A stretch of DNA of 22,011 nucleotides from Fimisoma avicola (GTDB taxonomy: Bacteria > Bacillota > Clostridia > Peptostreptococcales > Anaerovoracaceae), in assembly GCA_018714945.1 (NCBI GenBank), contig DVMO01000146.1, forward strand, positions 1 through 22,011, given 5' to 3'. The notes under the pieces were generated by a model that did not search any database, had not been told where the DNA came from, and was given only the letters and a program-made list of their open reading frames with translations. Shown one piece after another: positions 7,060-14,314 of the stretch. A program made the translations under genes and the position numbers. The stretch's first letter is position 1, and each line of letters begins with the position of its first letter.

Positions 7060-9878
7060 CATCAGCCAATCAAACTATCTGCGACAAGTTCATCAGATAT
7101 CATGCCATGAGAGTGTTCTTTCAGAGTCCGGATAAGTTCAAAGTCTTATGCAGTACTATGGGGCTCAATTTTGATATGGACAGACAGACATACAGCGACA
7201 TGTTCTATGGCACCGATTCCGATATATATGTACCTCTGTGGGCGTCTGTTGCCAAGACCGGTGAAGATGTCCTCCTCAACCATGTGACCCTTGATGTAAT
7301 AAAGTTTTATAAAGCGTACGGCTACGAACCTGTACGCATGGACGGAAATCCGGCGGATTTTGCCGGAGAACAGGTCCGTTTCCTTGAATATCTTGCTGCC
7401 TGCGTTCTTAATGGTTCCATGGACCAGAGCAGCGGTGCCAAAGCTATCATGGATTTTGAAGATCTGTTTTTAGTAGATACGCTCCATATGATCGCTTCAG
7501 CCATAAGAGATCAATTTGACCGTTCATCCGGGCAGATAAAGTTTGTCCTTGACCTTCTTGAAGATCCTCCAGGAACTGGCATTTATTCTTCTCTGTCCTT
7601 CGATCCAGGATCAGCAGACAGTTATTCATGGAAAAAAAGGCCGGCTGTCAGTGTCGAGGAACCTCATGTCATCAGTTTTGCCAGCGGTTCTGACTGCGGC
7701 AGCAAATGTAAGATGCTGGCTACCGTATGCGAGGGCTGTCTGCTGGCTGTAGAGCCGGATACCAGCGGCACACCCATAAGATTTTCCGGCTGTCCGCGAG
7801 GTCAGGCTTATGGCCAGACATTCCTCACTTCCAGACGGCTGCGCTTTCCTATGGAAAGAACCGCCAAAAGAGGTGAGGGCAAATTCCGCCGCATCTCCTG
7901 GGAAGAAGCGGTAGAGAAAATAGCTGATGCGACCCGGTCTGCACGCAGAAAATATGGTCCCGGCTCTCGTTTCGTCATCAATGCTTCAGGAGTTTCCTCC
8001 GCCGTAAGGGGAGATCAGTTTATGAAAAACCTTTTGGCCTGTGACGGAGGATATCTTGCATTCTATAATTATTACAGCGCAGCCTGCGCAACCTATACGA
8101 CGCCATATATTTACGGAAAACTGCCGGCCAGCAACCACGAATCCACATATCTGGATTCAAAGCTGATGATCATGTGGGGGTTCAATCCTGCTGACTGTCA
8201 TTACGGTCTATTGACAAAAGAGTTCTTCATGAAAGCCAGAGAAAATGGCACAAAGGTGATCGTCATCGACCCGCGTATGAGCGATACGGTCCTGACCATG
8301 GCAGACAAATGGATCCCCATAAGGCCTTCGTCTGATACGGCTCTGATAGACGCCATGGCCTATGTTATATGGAAAGAAGGGCTTCAGGATCAGGAGTTTA
8401 TGGACAGGTTCTGCATCGGTTTCGATGAAGATCACATGCCTGACGGCGTTCCGTTCGGCGAAAGTTATCACAGCCATGTTTTCGGAGTCAAAGACGGCAT
8501 AGAAAAAACTCCCCATTGGGCAGAACAGATCTGCGGCATATCAGCTCATATTATCCACGACCTGGCTGTTGAATATGCCACATCCAAACCTGCGGCTATT
8601 TTCCCCGGCTATGCAACACAGCGTACCATGACAGGTGAGCAGGCGTGCTTCGGCTTTGCGGCGCTTTGCTGCATGACAGGCAATGTGGGCGTTTCCGGCG
8701 GCAGCACCGGAGTGTTTCACCTCAAAGACGGCCATGACTGCCCATCCATGGCGGCAGCTGAAAATCCATATCCAGGACTTATACCGGTTTTTCAATGGAC
8801 CAGAGCAATAGACCGGCCCGAAACCATGAATCAGGAGTATACCGGACTGAGAGGGGTTAAAAAGCTGGATTCGGGGATAAAAGTCCTTTACAGTTTAGCA
8901 AGCGGCACTGTCATAAACCAGCATTCCAACATAAACAACACCCGCCGCATACTCACAGACAGCGACAAACTGGATCATTTGATCGTATCTGACCTGTTCA
9001 TGACACCCAGCGCAAAATTCGCCGACATCCTCCTGCCGGGCGCTTCATTTTTTGAATGTGATAATATCCCGGCAACTTGGGGACGCGCCGATTATCTCCT
9101 TTACTGCAACCATATAACCTCACCGCTTTTTGAAAGCCGGTTTGAATATTACTGGATCAGAGAAATGGCTTATCTCATGGAACTTGGAAAAGAATTTGAC
9201 AACGGCAATCCTGATCTTGAAAGCTGGATAAGACAGGCTTACGAAAACTGCCGCCTCGTTGAAAGCGAACTGCCTGATTTTGAAACCTTTAAAAAAGACT
9301 CTTATTATGTTTATAAACATCATAAACCAAAAGTGGCATTTGAAGATAACATTAAAAACGGGACGCCTTTCAGCACGCCTTCCGGCAAGATCGAGATCTT
9401 CTCCAAGACTCTTTACGATCTGAACCGGCATAAAGAAATACCCGGCAGAGCAGGCTATATTGAATGCACCGAAGGTCCCAAAGATCCTCTGCGCAAAAAA
9501 TATCCTCTCCAGCTTATAGCCTATCATACCAAAAGAAGGTGCCACTCTCAGCATGAGATCAACGCCCTGCTCCAAGAGCTGGATCCTACGGCCCTCTGGA
9601 TAAATCCGGAAGATGCATCAGCCCGCGGTATCTGCGATGGAGATCTGGTAGAGGCTTTCAATGACCGCGGCGTCATGCGCATAACTGCAAAAGTCACCGA
9701 AAGGATAATGCCGGGCGTCATCGCTGTCAGTGAAGGCGGATGGTACAAGGCTGCTCCTGACGGAGCTGACATAGGCGGATGTATAAATGTGCTCACATCT
9801 ACAGAAAAGGCCACGCCTCTTGCCAACGGCAACCCCCAGCACACAAACCTGGCTGATGTGAGGAAGGCTGCCCGGTAA
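7056..9878 (+). CDS. DmsA-like molybdopterin oxidoreductase with N-terminal TorD-like chaperone domain
   Basis: 940 residues, about 150 longer than DmsA. Residues 8-170 resemble the TorD/DmsD/NarJ chaperone family: an all-helical pattern with YSDMFYG (46-52), a helix ending FYKAYGYEP, then PADFAGEQVRFLEYL (99-113, corresponding to the PxDHxxxEL signature, with His replaced by Phe) and FEDLFLVDTLHMIASAI (134-150). From about 203 the sequence aligns with DmsA: FS0 region with C214, C218 and C246 but Ser210 where DmsA has the first Cys; MERTAKRGEGKFRRISWEEA (266-285); Ser341 in YYSAAC as the likely Mo/W ligand; MWGFNPAD (373-380); and a C-terminal dinucleotide-binding domain (about 815-935) ending GGCINVLTS...GNPQHTN. 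No Tat signal. It starts in the ATGA overlap with the FAD gene. The substrate is unknown: S- or N-oxide reduction, or aromatic dehydroxylation as in catechol dehydroxylases, are possible. Confidence 0.92.
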   Translation: MTSANQTICDKFIRYHAMRVFFQSPDKFKVLCSTMGLNFDMDRQTYSDMFYGTDSDIYVPLWASVAKTGEDVLLNHVTLDVIKFYKAYGYEPVRMDGNPADFAGEQVRFLEYLAACVLNGSMDQSSGAKAIMDFEDLFLVDTLHMIASAIRDQFDRSSGQIKFVLDLLEDPPGTGIYSSLSFDPGSADSYSWKKRPAVSVEEPHVISFASGSDCGSKCKMLATVCEGCLLAVEPDTSGTPIRFSGCPRGQAYGQTFLTSRRLRFPMERTAKRGEGKFRRISWEEAVEKIADATRSARRKYGPGSRFVINASGVSSAVRGDQFMKNLLACDGGYLAFYNYYSAACATYTTPYIYGKLPASNHESTYLDSKLMIMWGFNPADCHYGLLTKEFFMKARENGTKVIVIDPRMSDTVLTMADKWIPIRPSSDTALIDAMAYVIWKEGLQDQEFMDRFCIGFDEDHMPDGVPFGESYHSHVFGVKDGIEKTPHWAEQICGISAHIIHDLAVEYATSKPAAIFPGYATQRTMTGEQACFGFAALCCMTGNVGVSGGSTGVFHLKDGHDCPSMAAAENPYPGLIPVFQWTRAIDRPETMNQEYTGLRGVKKLDSGIKVLYSLASGTVINQHSNINNTRRILTDSDKLDHLIVSDLFMTPSAKFADILLPGASFFECDNIPATWGRADYLLYCNHITSPLFESRFEYYWIREMAYLMELGKEFDNGNPDLESWIRQAYENCRLVESELPDFETFKKDSYYVYKHHKPKVAFEDNIKNGTPFSTPSGKIEIFSKTLYDLNRHKEIPGRAGYIECTEGPKDPLRKKYPLQLIAYHTKRRCHSQHEINALLQELDPTALWINPEDASARGICDGDLVEAFNDRGVMRITAKVTERIMPGVIAVSEGGWYKAAPDGADIGGCINVLTSTEKATPLANGNPQHTNLADVRKAAR

Positions 9879-9922
9879 ACTGTTGATCCACCTCATATGG
9901 CGTCTATGATATGGCAGGTATG

Positions 9923-9956
9923 CGGCCTCTGGCAGCGGACGCCATGCCAGAGGCCG
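9923..9956. terminator. Hairpin between convergent molybdoenzyme operon and gdhA
   Basis: A perfect 12-bp inverted repeat, CGGCCTCTGGCA (9923-9934) against TGCCAGAGGCCG (9945-9956), with a 10-nt loop. It lies in the 116-bp gap between two converging genes, where a bidirectional terminator would be expected, but neither side has a T-tract. The role as a terminator is inferred from position and stem strength. Confidence 0.5.
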
Positions 9957-9994
9957 GCCCTGGCATGGACAAGGCTGTGCAGAGTCTGCATTTC

Positions 9995-11329
9995 TCAGCA
10001 TATTCCCTGAGCCAGCATTGCATCGGCTACTTTTTCAAATCCGGCTATATTGGCTCCCATCACATAGTCTTTTTCATGGCCGTACCGCATGGCTGCGCCG
10101 GCCATTTTATGTGTTATATCTGCCATTATGCTCTGCAGCTTGGCATCGACCTGCTCAAAGGTCCAGTTGAGCCTGCCGGAGTTTTGTGACATTTCAAGGG
10201 CAGAGGTGGCTACTCCGCCGGCGTTTGCTGCCTTTCCCGGAGCAAAGATCACATTGTTTTCCTGAAAATGCCTTGTGGCTTCAAGGGTAACAGGCATATT
10301 CGCCCCTTCACATACGGCTGTCACGCCGTTTTCCGTAAGCATACGGGCATCGTCAAGGTCCAGCTCGTTTTGGGTTGCACATGGAAAAGCCAGATCAGCC
10401 TTTACTGACCATACGCCTCTGCCTTCTGTATACCTTGCGCCCGGCCTGTACTTTATATATTCTGTAAGCCGCCTGCGTTCAACTTCTTTTATCTGTTTAA
10501 GGACTTTTGTCGATATGCCATCAGGATCATATATCCATCCTTGCGAGTCAGAGCAGGTCAGCACTTTTACGCCCATTTCCTCAGCCTTTTCGATGGCATA
10601 GATGGCAACATTGCCTGAGCCTGATACCACGGCTGTCTTTCCGGCAATATCCATCCTGTTTATTTTCAGCAGTTCTCTGGTCAGATATATGAGTCCATAT
10701 CCGGTAGCTTCTGTCCTTACTTCAGAACCGCTGTAGCTGAGGCTTTTCCCGGTTATCACGCCTTCATATACACCTCTTATCCTCTTGTACTGCCCGAAAA
10801 GATAAGCTATCTCCCTCTGTCCTACGCCTATATCTCCGGCAGGCACATCCGTATCTGCCCCTATGTATTTGCATAGTTCGGTCATGAAGCTCTGGCAGAA
10901 TGCCATGACCTCTCTGTCTGATTTTCCTTTGGGGTCAAAGTCCGAACCGCCTTTGCCTCCTCCTATGGCCAGACCTGTAAGGCTGTTCTTGAATATCTGC
11001 TCGAATCCCAAGAATTTGATTATACCCAGGTTGACCGACGGATGAAAGCGAAGGCCTCCTTTGTACGGGCCTATGGCGCTGTTAAACTGCACACGGTAAC
11101 CTGTGTTTATATGCGCCTGGCCTGTATCGTCAATCCACGATACACGGAATTTTAGCTGCCGCTCAGGTTCCACAAGCCTTTCCAGCAGGGCTTCCCGTCT
11201 ATAGATCCTCTCGTTCTCTTCCACTACAGGGCGCAGAGAATCCAGTACCTCTCTTACAGCCTGATGAAATTCCGGTTCCGCAGGATTATTTTCTACTACT
11301 GATCTGATGATCTCGTCCACATATGACAT
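9995..11329 (-). CDS. gdhA: Glutamate dehydrogenase, NADP(H)-type
   Basis: 444 residues, the hexameric bacterial GDH length. Interconverts glutamate with 2-oxoglutarate and ammonia in the cytoplasm. Substrate-binding and catalytic residues are intact: K90 in GPYKGGLRFHP, K114 in FEQIFKNSLTGL, catalytic K126 in GGGKGGSDFDPKGKS, and D166 in PAGDIGVG. The coenzyme loop is GSGNVA (237-242) followed by S260-D-S262 after the second beta strand, as in E. coli GdhA. It lacks the acidic residue found in NAD-specific enzymes, which points to NADP(H) and probably ammonia assimilation. Ribosome site GGGAGG precedes the ATG. It appears monocistronic, read towards the molybdoenzyme operon, with a 190-bp upstream gap containing an operator-like inverted repeat. 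Confidence 0.96.
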   Translation of the reverse strand: MSYVDEIIRSVVENNPAEPEFHQAVREVLDSLRPVVEENERIYRREALLERLVEPERQLKFRVSWIDDTGQAHINTGYRVQFNSAIGPYKGGLRFHPSVNLGIIKFLGFEQIFKNSLTGLAIGGGKGGSDFDPKGKSDREVMAFCQSFMTELCKYIGADTDVPAGDIGVGQREIAYLFGQYKRIRGVYEGVITGKSLSYSGSEVRTEATGYGLIYLTRELLKINRMDIAGKTAVVSGSGNVAIYAIEKAEEMGVKVLTCSDSQGWIYDPDGISTKVLKQIKEVERRRLTEYIKYRPGARYTEGRGVWSVKADLAFPCATQNELDLDDARMLTENGVTAVCEGANMPVTLEATRHFQENNVIFAPGKAANAGGVATSALEMSQNSGRLNWTFEQVDAKLQSIMADITHKMAGAAMRYGHEKDYVMGANIAGFEKVADAMLAQGIC

Positions 11330-11391
11330 ATGATCTTTTTCCTCCCTGTTTTTTTGTTAGTACATATGTGTTCTATTTTACACATTTTTTC

Positions 11392-11414
11392 TGCAAAAAG
11401 TTGAGATTTTTGCA
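11392..11414. promoter_or_regulatory. Operator-like inverted repeat upstream of gdhA
   Basis: TGCAAAAA (11392-11399) and TTTTTGCA (11407-11414) form a perfect 8-bp inverted repeat with a 7-bp spacer. On the minus strand a possible -10, TAAAAT, lies shortly downstream at about 11374-11379, which would put the repeat over the -35 region of gdhA. No good TTGACA-like -35 is visible, consistent with a promoter that needs or is blocked by a regulator. The binding protein is not identified. Confidence 0.45.
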
Positions 11415-11446
11415 AGAATACGGTATACATGTACTTTTTTTAAAAC

Positions 11447-11473
11447 AAGGAACTGTTCATATCCCCGTTCCTT
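11447..11473 (-). terminator. Possible whiA terminator
   Basis: On the minus strand AAGGAAC pairs with GTTCCTT around a 13-nt loop, followed by GTTTTAAAAAAAG. An alternative smaller stem, CCCCG/CGGGG, overlaps it at about 11463-11479. The stem is only 7 bp and the T-run is short, so this is a moderate call. It lies about 50 bp past the whiA stop. The rest of the 190-bp gap holds the gdhA leader. Confidence 0.4.
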
Positions 11474-11520
11474 CCGGGGCCAGTCAGTGACGGACGGTAT
11501 GATATGCCGGCTGATCTTGC

Positions 11521-12462
11521 CTATAGCTTTGAAGCCAGCTCTTCTATCTTTCTCAGCCGACTGTTTATGCCGGATTTTTTAAGGGGCGGGTCGCACATTT
11601 CCCCAAGGGCGGCTATGGAAATATCAGGATTTTCCTTTCTGAGTATGGCTGTTTCCCGCAGCTTTTCAGGCAGCCATCCGAGCCCTTTTGTCTGCTCTAT
11701 CTTTGCAATGGCCTGAACCTGCTTCATGGCTGCCTCCACGATCTTGTCCACATTTGCGTTATCGCAGTTGGCCAGCCGGTTGGCATCGTTCCTGACGGAT
11801 TTTTCTACAAGTGTGTTTTCAATTATAAGGGAATGGGTATCTGCTCCCATTATCCCCAGCGTATCGCCCACATAGTCGGCCTTTTTCATATAGACCACAT
11901 ATGTCTTGCCCCGCTTATATTCCTTTGCCTGCAAATCGACAAATGAATTTATGAGTTTCCTCAGATCTCTGGCAAAAGCCTCCGTGTGGCACACAAATTC
12001 CAGATGATATGCCTTTTCCGGGTCAGACATGGTTCCATTCCCCATAAAAACACCTCTGAGATAAGCCCTCTTGCAGCATTTGCTCTTGACGATACCATCG
12101 TAGATCCCGTCGGAAATGTAGTTATTTCCCTCCCGTACCAGCAGTATTCCGGTTTCTCTGAGTATCTGCTCACTCCTGTTGTCCGGATCGATGGTTATGC
12201 TGTAAGAGTGTTTTTTGCCCACAGAGATGGCTTCTCCTACCGAAAGAGTCGTGTCCACATTGAAATACTCATGTATGAGCGCCTTATAATGCCGGATCAC
12301 GGCAGGGTCCTCAGATGTGAGGATTATATTGAACTTGCCTCCTCCGGCCAGGCCTATGCTTCCGGCCACTCTGATAAAGCCTGCTATTTCTGCAAGCTGG
12401 CAGCATTTCTTTTCCGGCCATACCCTGGAAAGCTCATTTTTTACTTCTGAAGCGAAAGACAT
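11521..12462 (-). CDS. whiA: WhiA sporulation/cell-division regulator
   Basis: 313 residues. WhiA is a DNA-binding protein conserved in Gram-positive bacteria, needed for sporulation septation in Streptomyces and affecting cell division and chromosome segregation in Bacillus. It combines a degenerate LAGLIDADG homing-endonuclease-like N-terminal domain with a C-terminal helix-turn-helix. Visible features: MSFASEVKNEL at the start; CCKRAYLRGVFMGNGTMSDPEKAYHLEF (about 128-155), the family's most recognisable stretch; NRLANCDNANVDKIVEAA (about 228-246); and the C-terminal HTH around LPEKLRETAILRKENPDISIAALGEMCDPPLKKSGINSRLRKI. Strong AGGAGGGG ribosome site. In most Firmicutes it directly follows rapZ and a yvcK gene; here kce occupies that place. 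Confidence 0.96.
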   Translation of the reverse strand: MSFASEVKNELSRVWPEKKCCQLAEIAGFIRVAGSIGLAGGGKFNIILTSEDPAVIRHYKALIHEYFNVDTTLSVGEAISVGKKHSYSITIDPDNRSEQILRETGILLVREGNNYISDGIYDGIVKSKCCKRAYLRGVFMGNGTMSDPEKAYHLEFVCHTEAFARDLRKLINSFVDLQAKEYKRGKTYVVYMKKADYVGDTLGIMGADTHSLIIENTLVEKSVRNDANRLANCDNANVDKIVEAAMKQVQAIAKIEQTKGLGWLPEKLRETAILRKENPDISIAALGEMCDPPLKKSGINSRLRKIEELASKL

Positions 12463-12490
12463 TGTCCCCTCCTGCTGTCATTTCCCTGTT

Positions 12491-12521
12491 ATTAAACGAG
12501 GCGCCGCTTATGCGACGCCTC
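12491..12521 (-). terminator. Intrinsic terminator after kce
   Basis: GAGGCG (12498-12503) and CGCCTC (12516-12521) form a stem that continues, after one position, into CGC/GCG around a TTAT/ATAA tetraloop. In minus-strand RNA the odd position is a G-U pair, giving a continuous 10-bp stem, followed by GTTTAAT. It sits 23 bp after the kce stop and before whiA, so it should limit read-through into whiA. Confidence 0.65.
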
Positions 12522-12544
12522 TGCTGATCTTCCTATGTATTGAA

Positions 12545-13375
12545 CTATTTGCGAGGAGCCAGTCCAAGGATTTCTCTTGCTTCGTCAGGAGTTGCGATCT
12601 CTCTGCCGAGGAGCTTAGCCAGTTTAACTACTTTTTCTACCATTTCTCCGTTGGATTTGGCCAGTACGCCTTTTTCCAGATACAGGTTGTCCTCAAAACC
12701 TACTCTTACATGTCCGCCCATGCTGATGGTAGCAGCTGCGATGTGCCAGGCGTTCTTGCCCAGGCCTGTAGCTGTCCAGGTGGAACCTTCAGGAATGGAG
12801 CCTACCATGTATACCAGGTCTCTGATGGTAGCCGTCATCTGTACGCCGAGAACGAAATCCCAGTGGATAGGCTTTGTCAGATAGCCTTTCTTGTAGGCAG
12901 TCTTCATGGCTGTGTCGATCATACCTTTGTCGAATACTTCACATTCAGGCTTGATGCCTCTTTCCTGAAGGATCTTGGCAAAGTTTATGATGGTGTTGTC
13001 AGTGTTGGTGAATACTTCGTCTCCGCCGAAGTTGCAGGTACCGCAGTCAAGAGTGGCCATTTCAGGAGTAGGTACTACTTCTGTGGACTGCAATCTTTCC
13101 AGATCGGTCATGCCTACAGCGCCGCCGGTTGAAGGCTGAATAATAACATCAGGACATTCTTTTCTGATAGCGTCGATACATTCCTGGAATCTACCTTTAT
13201 CCTGAGTAGGAGTTCCGTCGTCCCATCTTACATGAAGGTGGATCAAAGCTGCGCCTGCATCATAAGCAGCCTTTGCTTCTCTTGCGATTTCTTCTACCGT
13301 ATAAGGTACATTAGGATTCTGTTCCTTGGTTACTTCCGCGCCGCAGATGCAAGCACTGATGATCAATTTTTCCAT
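12545..13375 (-). CDS. kce: 3-keto-5-aminohexanoate cleavage enzyme (BKACE family)
   Basis: 276 residues. BKACE enzymes are Zn-dependent Claisen-type condensing enzymes; Kce converts 3-keto-5-aminohexanoate and acetyl-CoA to acetoacetate and 3-aminobutyryl-CoA in lysine fermentation. Zn and active-site residues match the family: E14 in GAEVTK, H46 and H48 in LIHLHVR, S82-T83 in QPSTGGAVG, ATLDCGTCNFGGDE (107-120), CEVFDKGM (145-152) and HVRVGFEDN (221-229), which carries the third Zn ligand Glu and the catalytic Asp. Ribosome site AAAGGAGA. The usual lysine-fermentation partners (kamA, kamDE, kdd, kal) are absent from the window, and the gene is flanked by rapZ and whiA with its own promoter and terminator. 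BKACE members vary in substrate, so the family is sure and the Kce activity probable. Confidence 0.87.
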   Translation of the reverse strand: MEKLIISACICGAEVTKEQNPNVPYTVEEIAREAKAAYDAGAALIHLHVRWDDGTPTQDKGRFQECIDAIRKECPDVIIQPSTGGAVGMTDLERLQSTEVVPTPEMATLDCGTCNFGGDEVFTNTDNTIINFAKILQERGIKPECEVFDKGMIDTAMKTAYKKGYLTKPIHWDFVLGVQMTATIRDLVYMVGSIPEGSTWTATGLGKNAWHIAAATISMGGHVRVGFEDNLYLEKGVLAKSNGEMVEKVVKLAKLLGREIATPDEAREILGLAPRK

Positions 13376-13419
13376 TTTTATCTCCTTTATTCTTATTATA
13401 GAATTAGTGACCTTAAAAT

Positions 13420-13448
13420 ATTATAACACTATAGTTCCCGGTGTTCAA
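13420..13448 (-). promoter_or_regulatory. Promoter of kce
   Basis: Minus strand: TTGAAC (13448-13443), a 17-bp spacer, then TATAAT (13425-13420) preceded by TGT, i.e. an extended -10. The -35 lies within the last codons of rapZ. A second TATAAT at 13400-13395 could be an alternative -10. The good match suggests strong, housekeeping expression of kce independent of the upstream operon. Confidence 0.7.
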
Positions 13449-14280
13449 GGGTTACCCGCCAGCCTTCAGCCGTAAAAATTTTATAAAATTCGTTTGCCAG
13501 CGCCACCGATCTGTGCTGGCCTCCGGTACAGCCAAATGCTATGGTGAGACTGTATTTTCCTTCTTTGACATAGCATGGCAAAAGCCTTGCTATGATCTCG
13601 TGGAAACGGTTGACAAACTCTTTGGTTATATCCTGCTTCATCACATACTGGGCGACTTTTTTGTTGTTTCCCGTAAGCTTTTTCAGGCTTGACACATAAT
13701 ACGGGTTTGGGATGAACCTTACATCTATGACCCAGTCGGCCTCAGCCGGCATGCCGTGCTTGTACCCGAAGGACATGAGGTTGAGCACAAAAGATGCTTT
13801 CTTGGTCTTGCTGCCGAACAGTTTGTCCAGTTCCGAATTCATCTCAGCTACCTTGAGGCTGGATGTATCTATCACATAATTGGCATGGCTCCGCAGCTCA
13901 GCCAGTTCTTCCCGTTCTATCTGGATAGCTTCCCTTGTCATCAGCGACGCCGCCAGAGGATGGGTCCTCCTTGCCTCATTGAAACGGCGTATCAGTGCTT
14001 CATCAGAAGCTTCGATGAACAATATCTTAAAATCGATATTTATATCGTCCTCAAGGGATATTATGGTCTCTTTCAGATCTCCGAAAAACTGTCCGCCCCT
14101 TATGTCCACAACAAATGCAGCCTTCTGGATCTTTCTCTTGCCTGTCATGGCCAGATCTATAAAGTTCTTGATGAGGGCAGGCGGCATGTTGTCTATACAG
14201 TAATATCCCTTGTCCTCAAACCAGTCGGCGGCTTTCGTCTTTCCGGCCCCCGAAAGTCCGGTTATCATTACGACTTCCAT
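13429..14280 (-). CDS. rapZ: RapZ/YvcJ-family nucleotide-binding protein
   Basis: 283 residues, normal length. P-loop protein that binds GTP/ATP. In E. coli RapZ steers small RNAs to RNase E to control glucosamine-6-phosphate synthase; in Firmicutes (YvcJ) the role is less clear but linked to cell-envelope precursor metabolism and competence. Walker A GLSGAGKT is at residues 8-15; YYCIDNMPPALI follows, then VVDIRGG and the family's C-terminal LMSFGYKHGMPAEADWVIDVRFIPNPYY and IAFGCTGGQHRSVALA. Ribosome site AAAGGA. It starts 34 bp after the PHP hydrolase stop and ends the operon that begins with the AI-2E-type transporter. Confidence 0.95.
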   Translation of the reverse strand: MEVVMITGLSGAGKTKAADWFEDKGYYCIDNMPPALIKNFIDLAMTGKRKIQKAAFVVDIRGGQFFGDLKETIISLEDDINIDFKILFIEASDEALIRRFNEARRTHPLAASLMTREAIQIEREELAELRSHANYVIDTSSLKVAEMNSELDKLFGSKTKKASFVLNLMSFGYKHGMPAEADWVIDVRFIPNPYYVSSLKKLTGNNKKVAQYVMKQDITKEFVNRFHEIIARLLPCYVKEGKYSLTIAFGCTGGQHRSVALANEFYKIFTAEGWRVTLEHREL

Positions 14281-14314
14281 ATGTATTCCTTTCTATGTTG
14301 AAACCTGCGCAGTA

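Noticed and set aside
9911..10189. 92-codon plus-strand frame over the gdhA 3' end
   Set aside because: Most of it is antisense to conserved gdhA codons and it runs through the intergenic hairpin.
12317..13132. 271-codon plus-strand frame across whiA and kce
   Set aside because: It is antisense to two strongly conserved genes and their terminator; its length is a by-product of codon bias.
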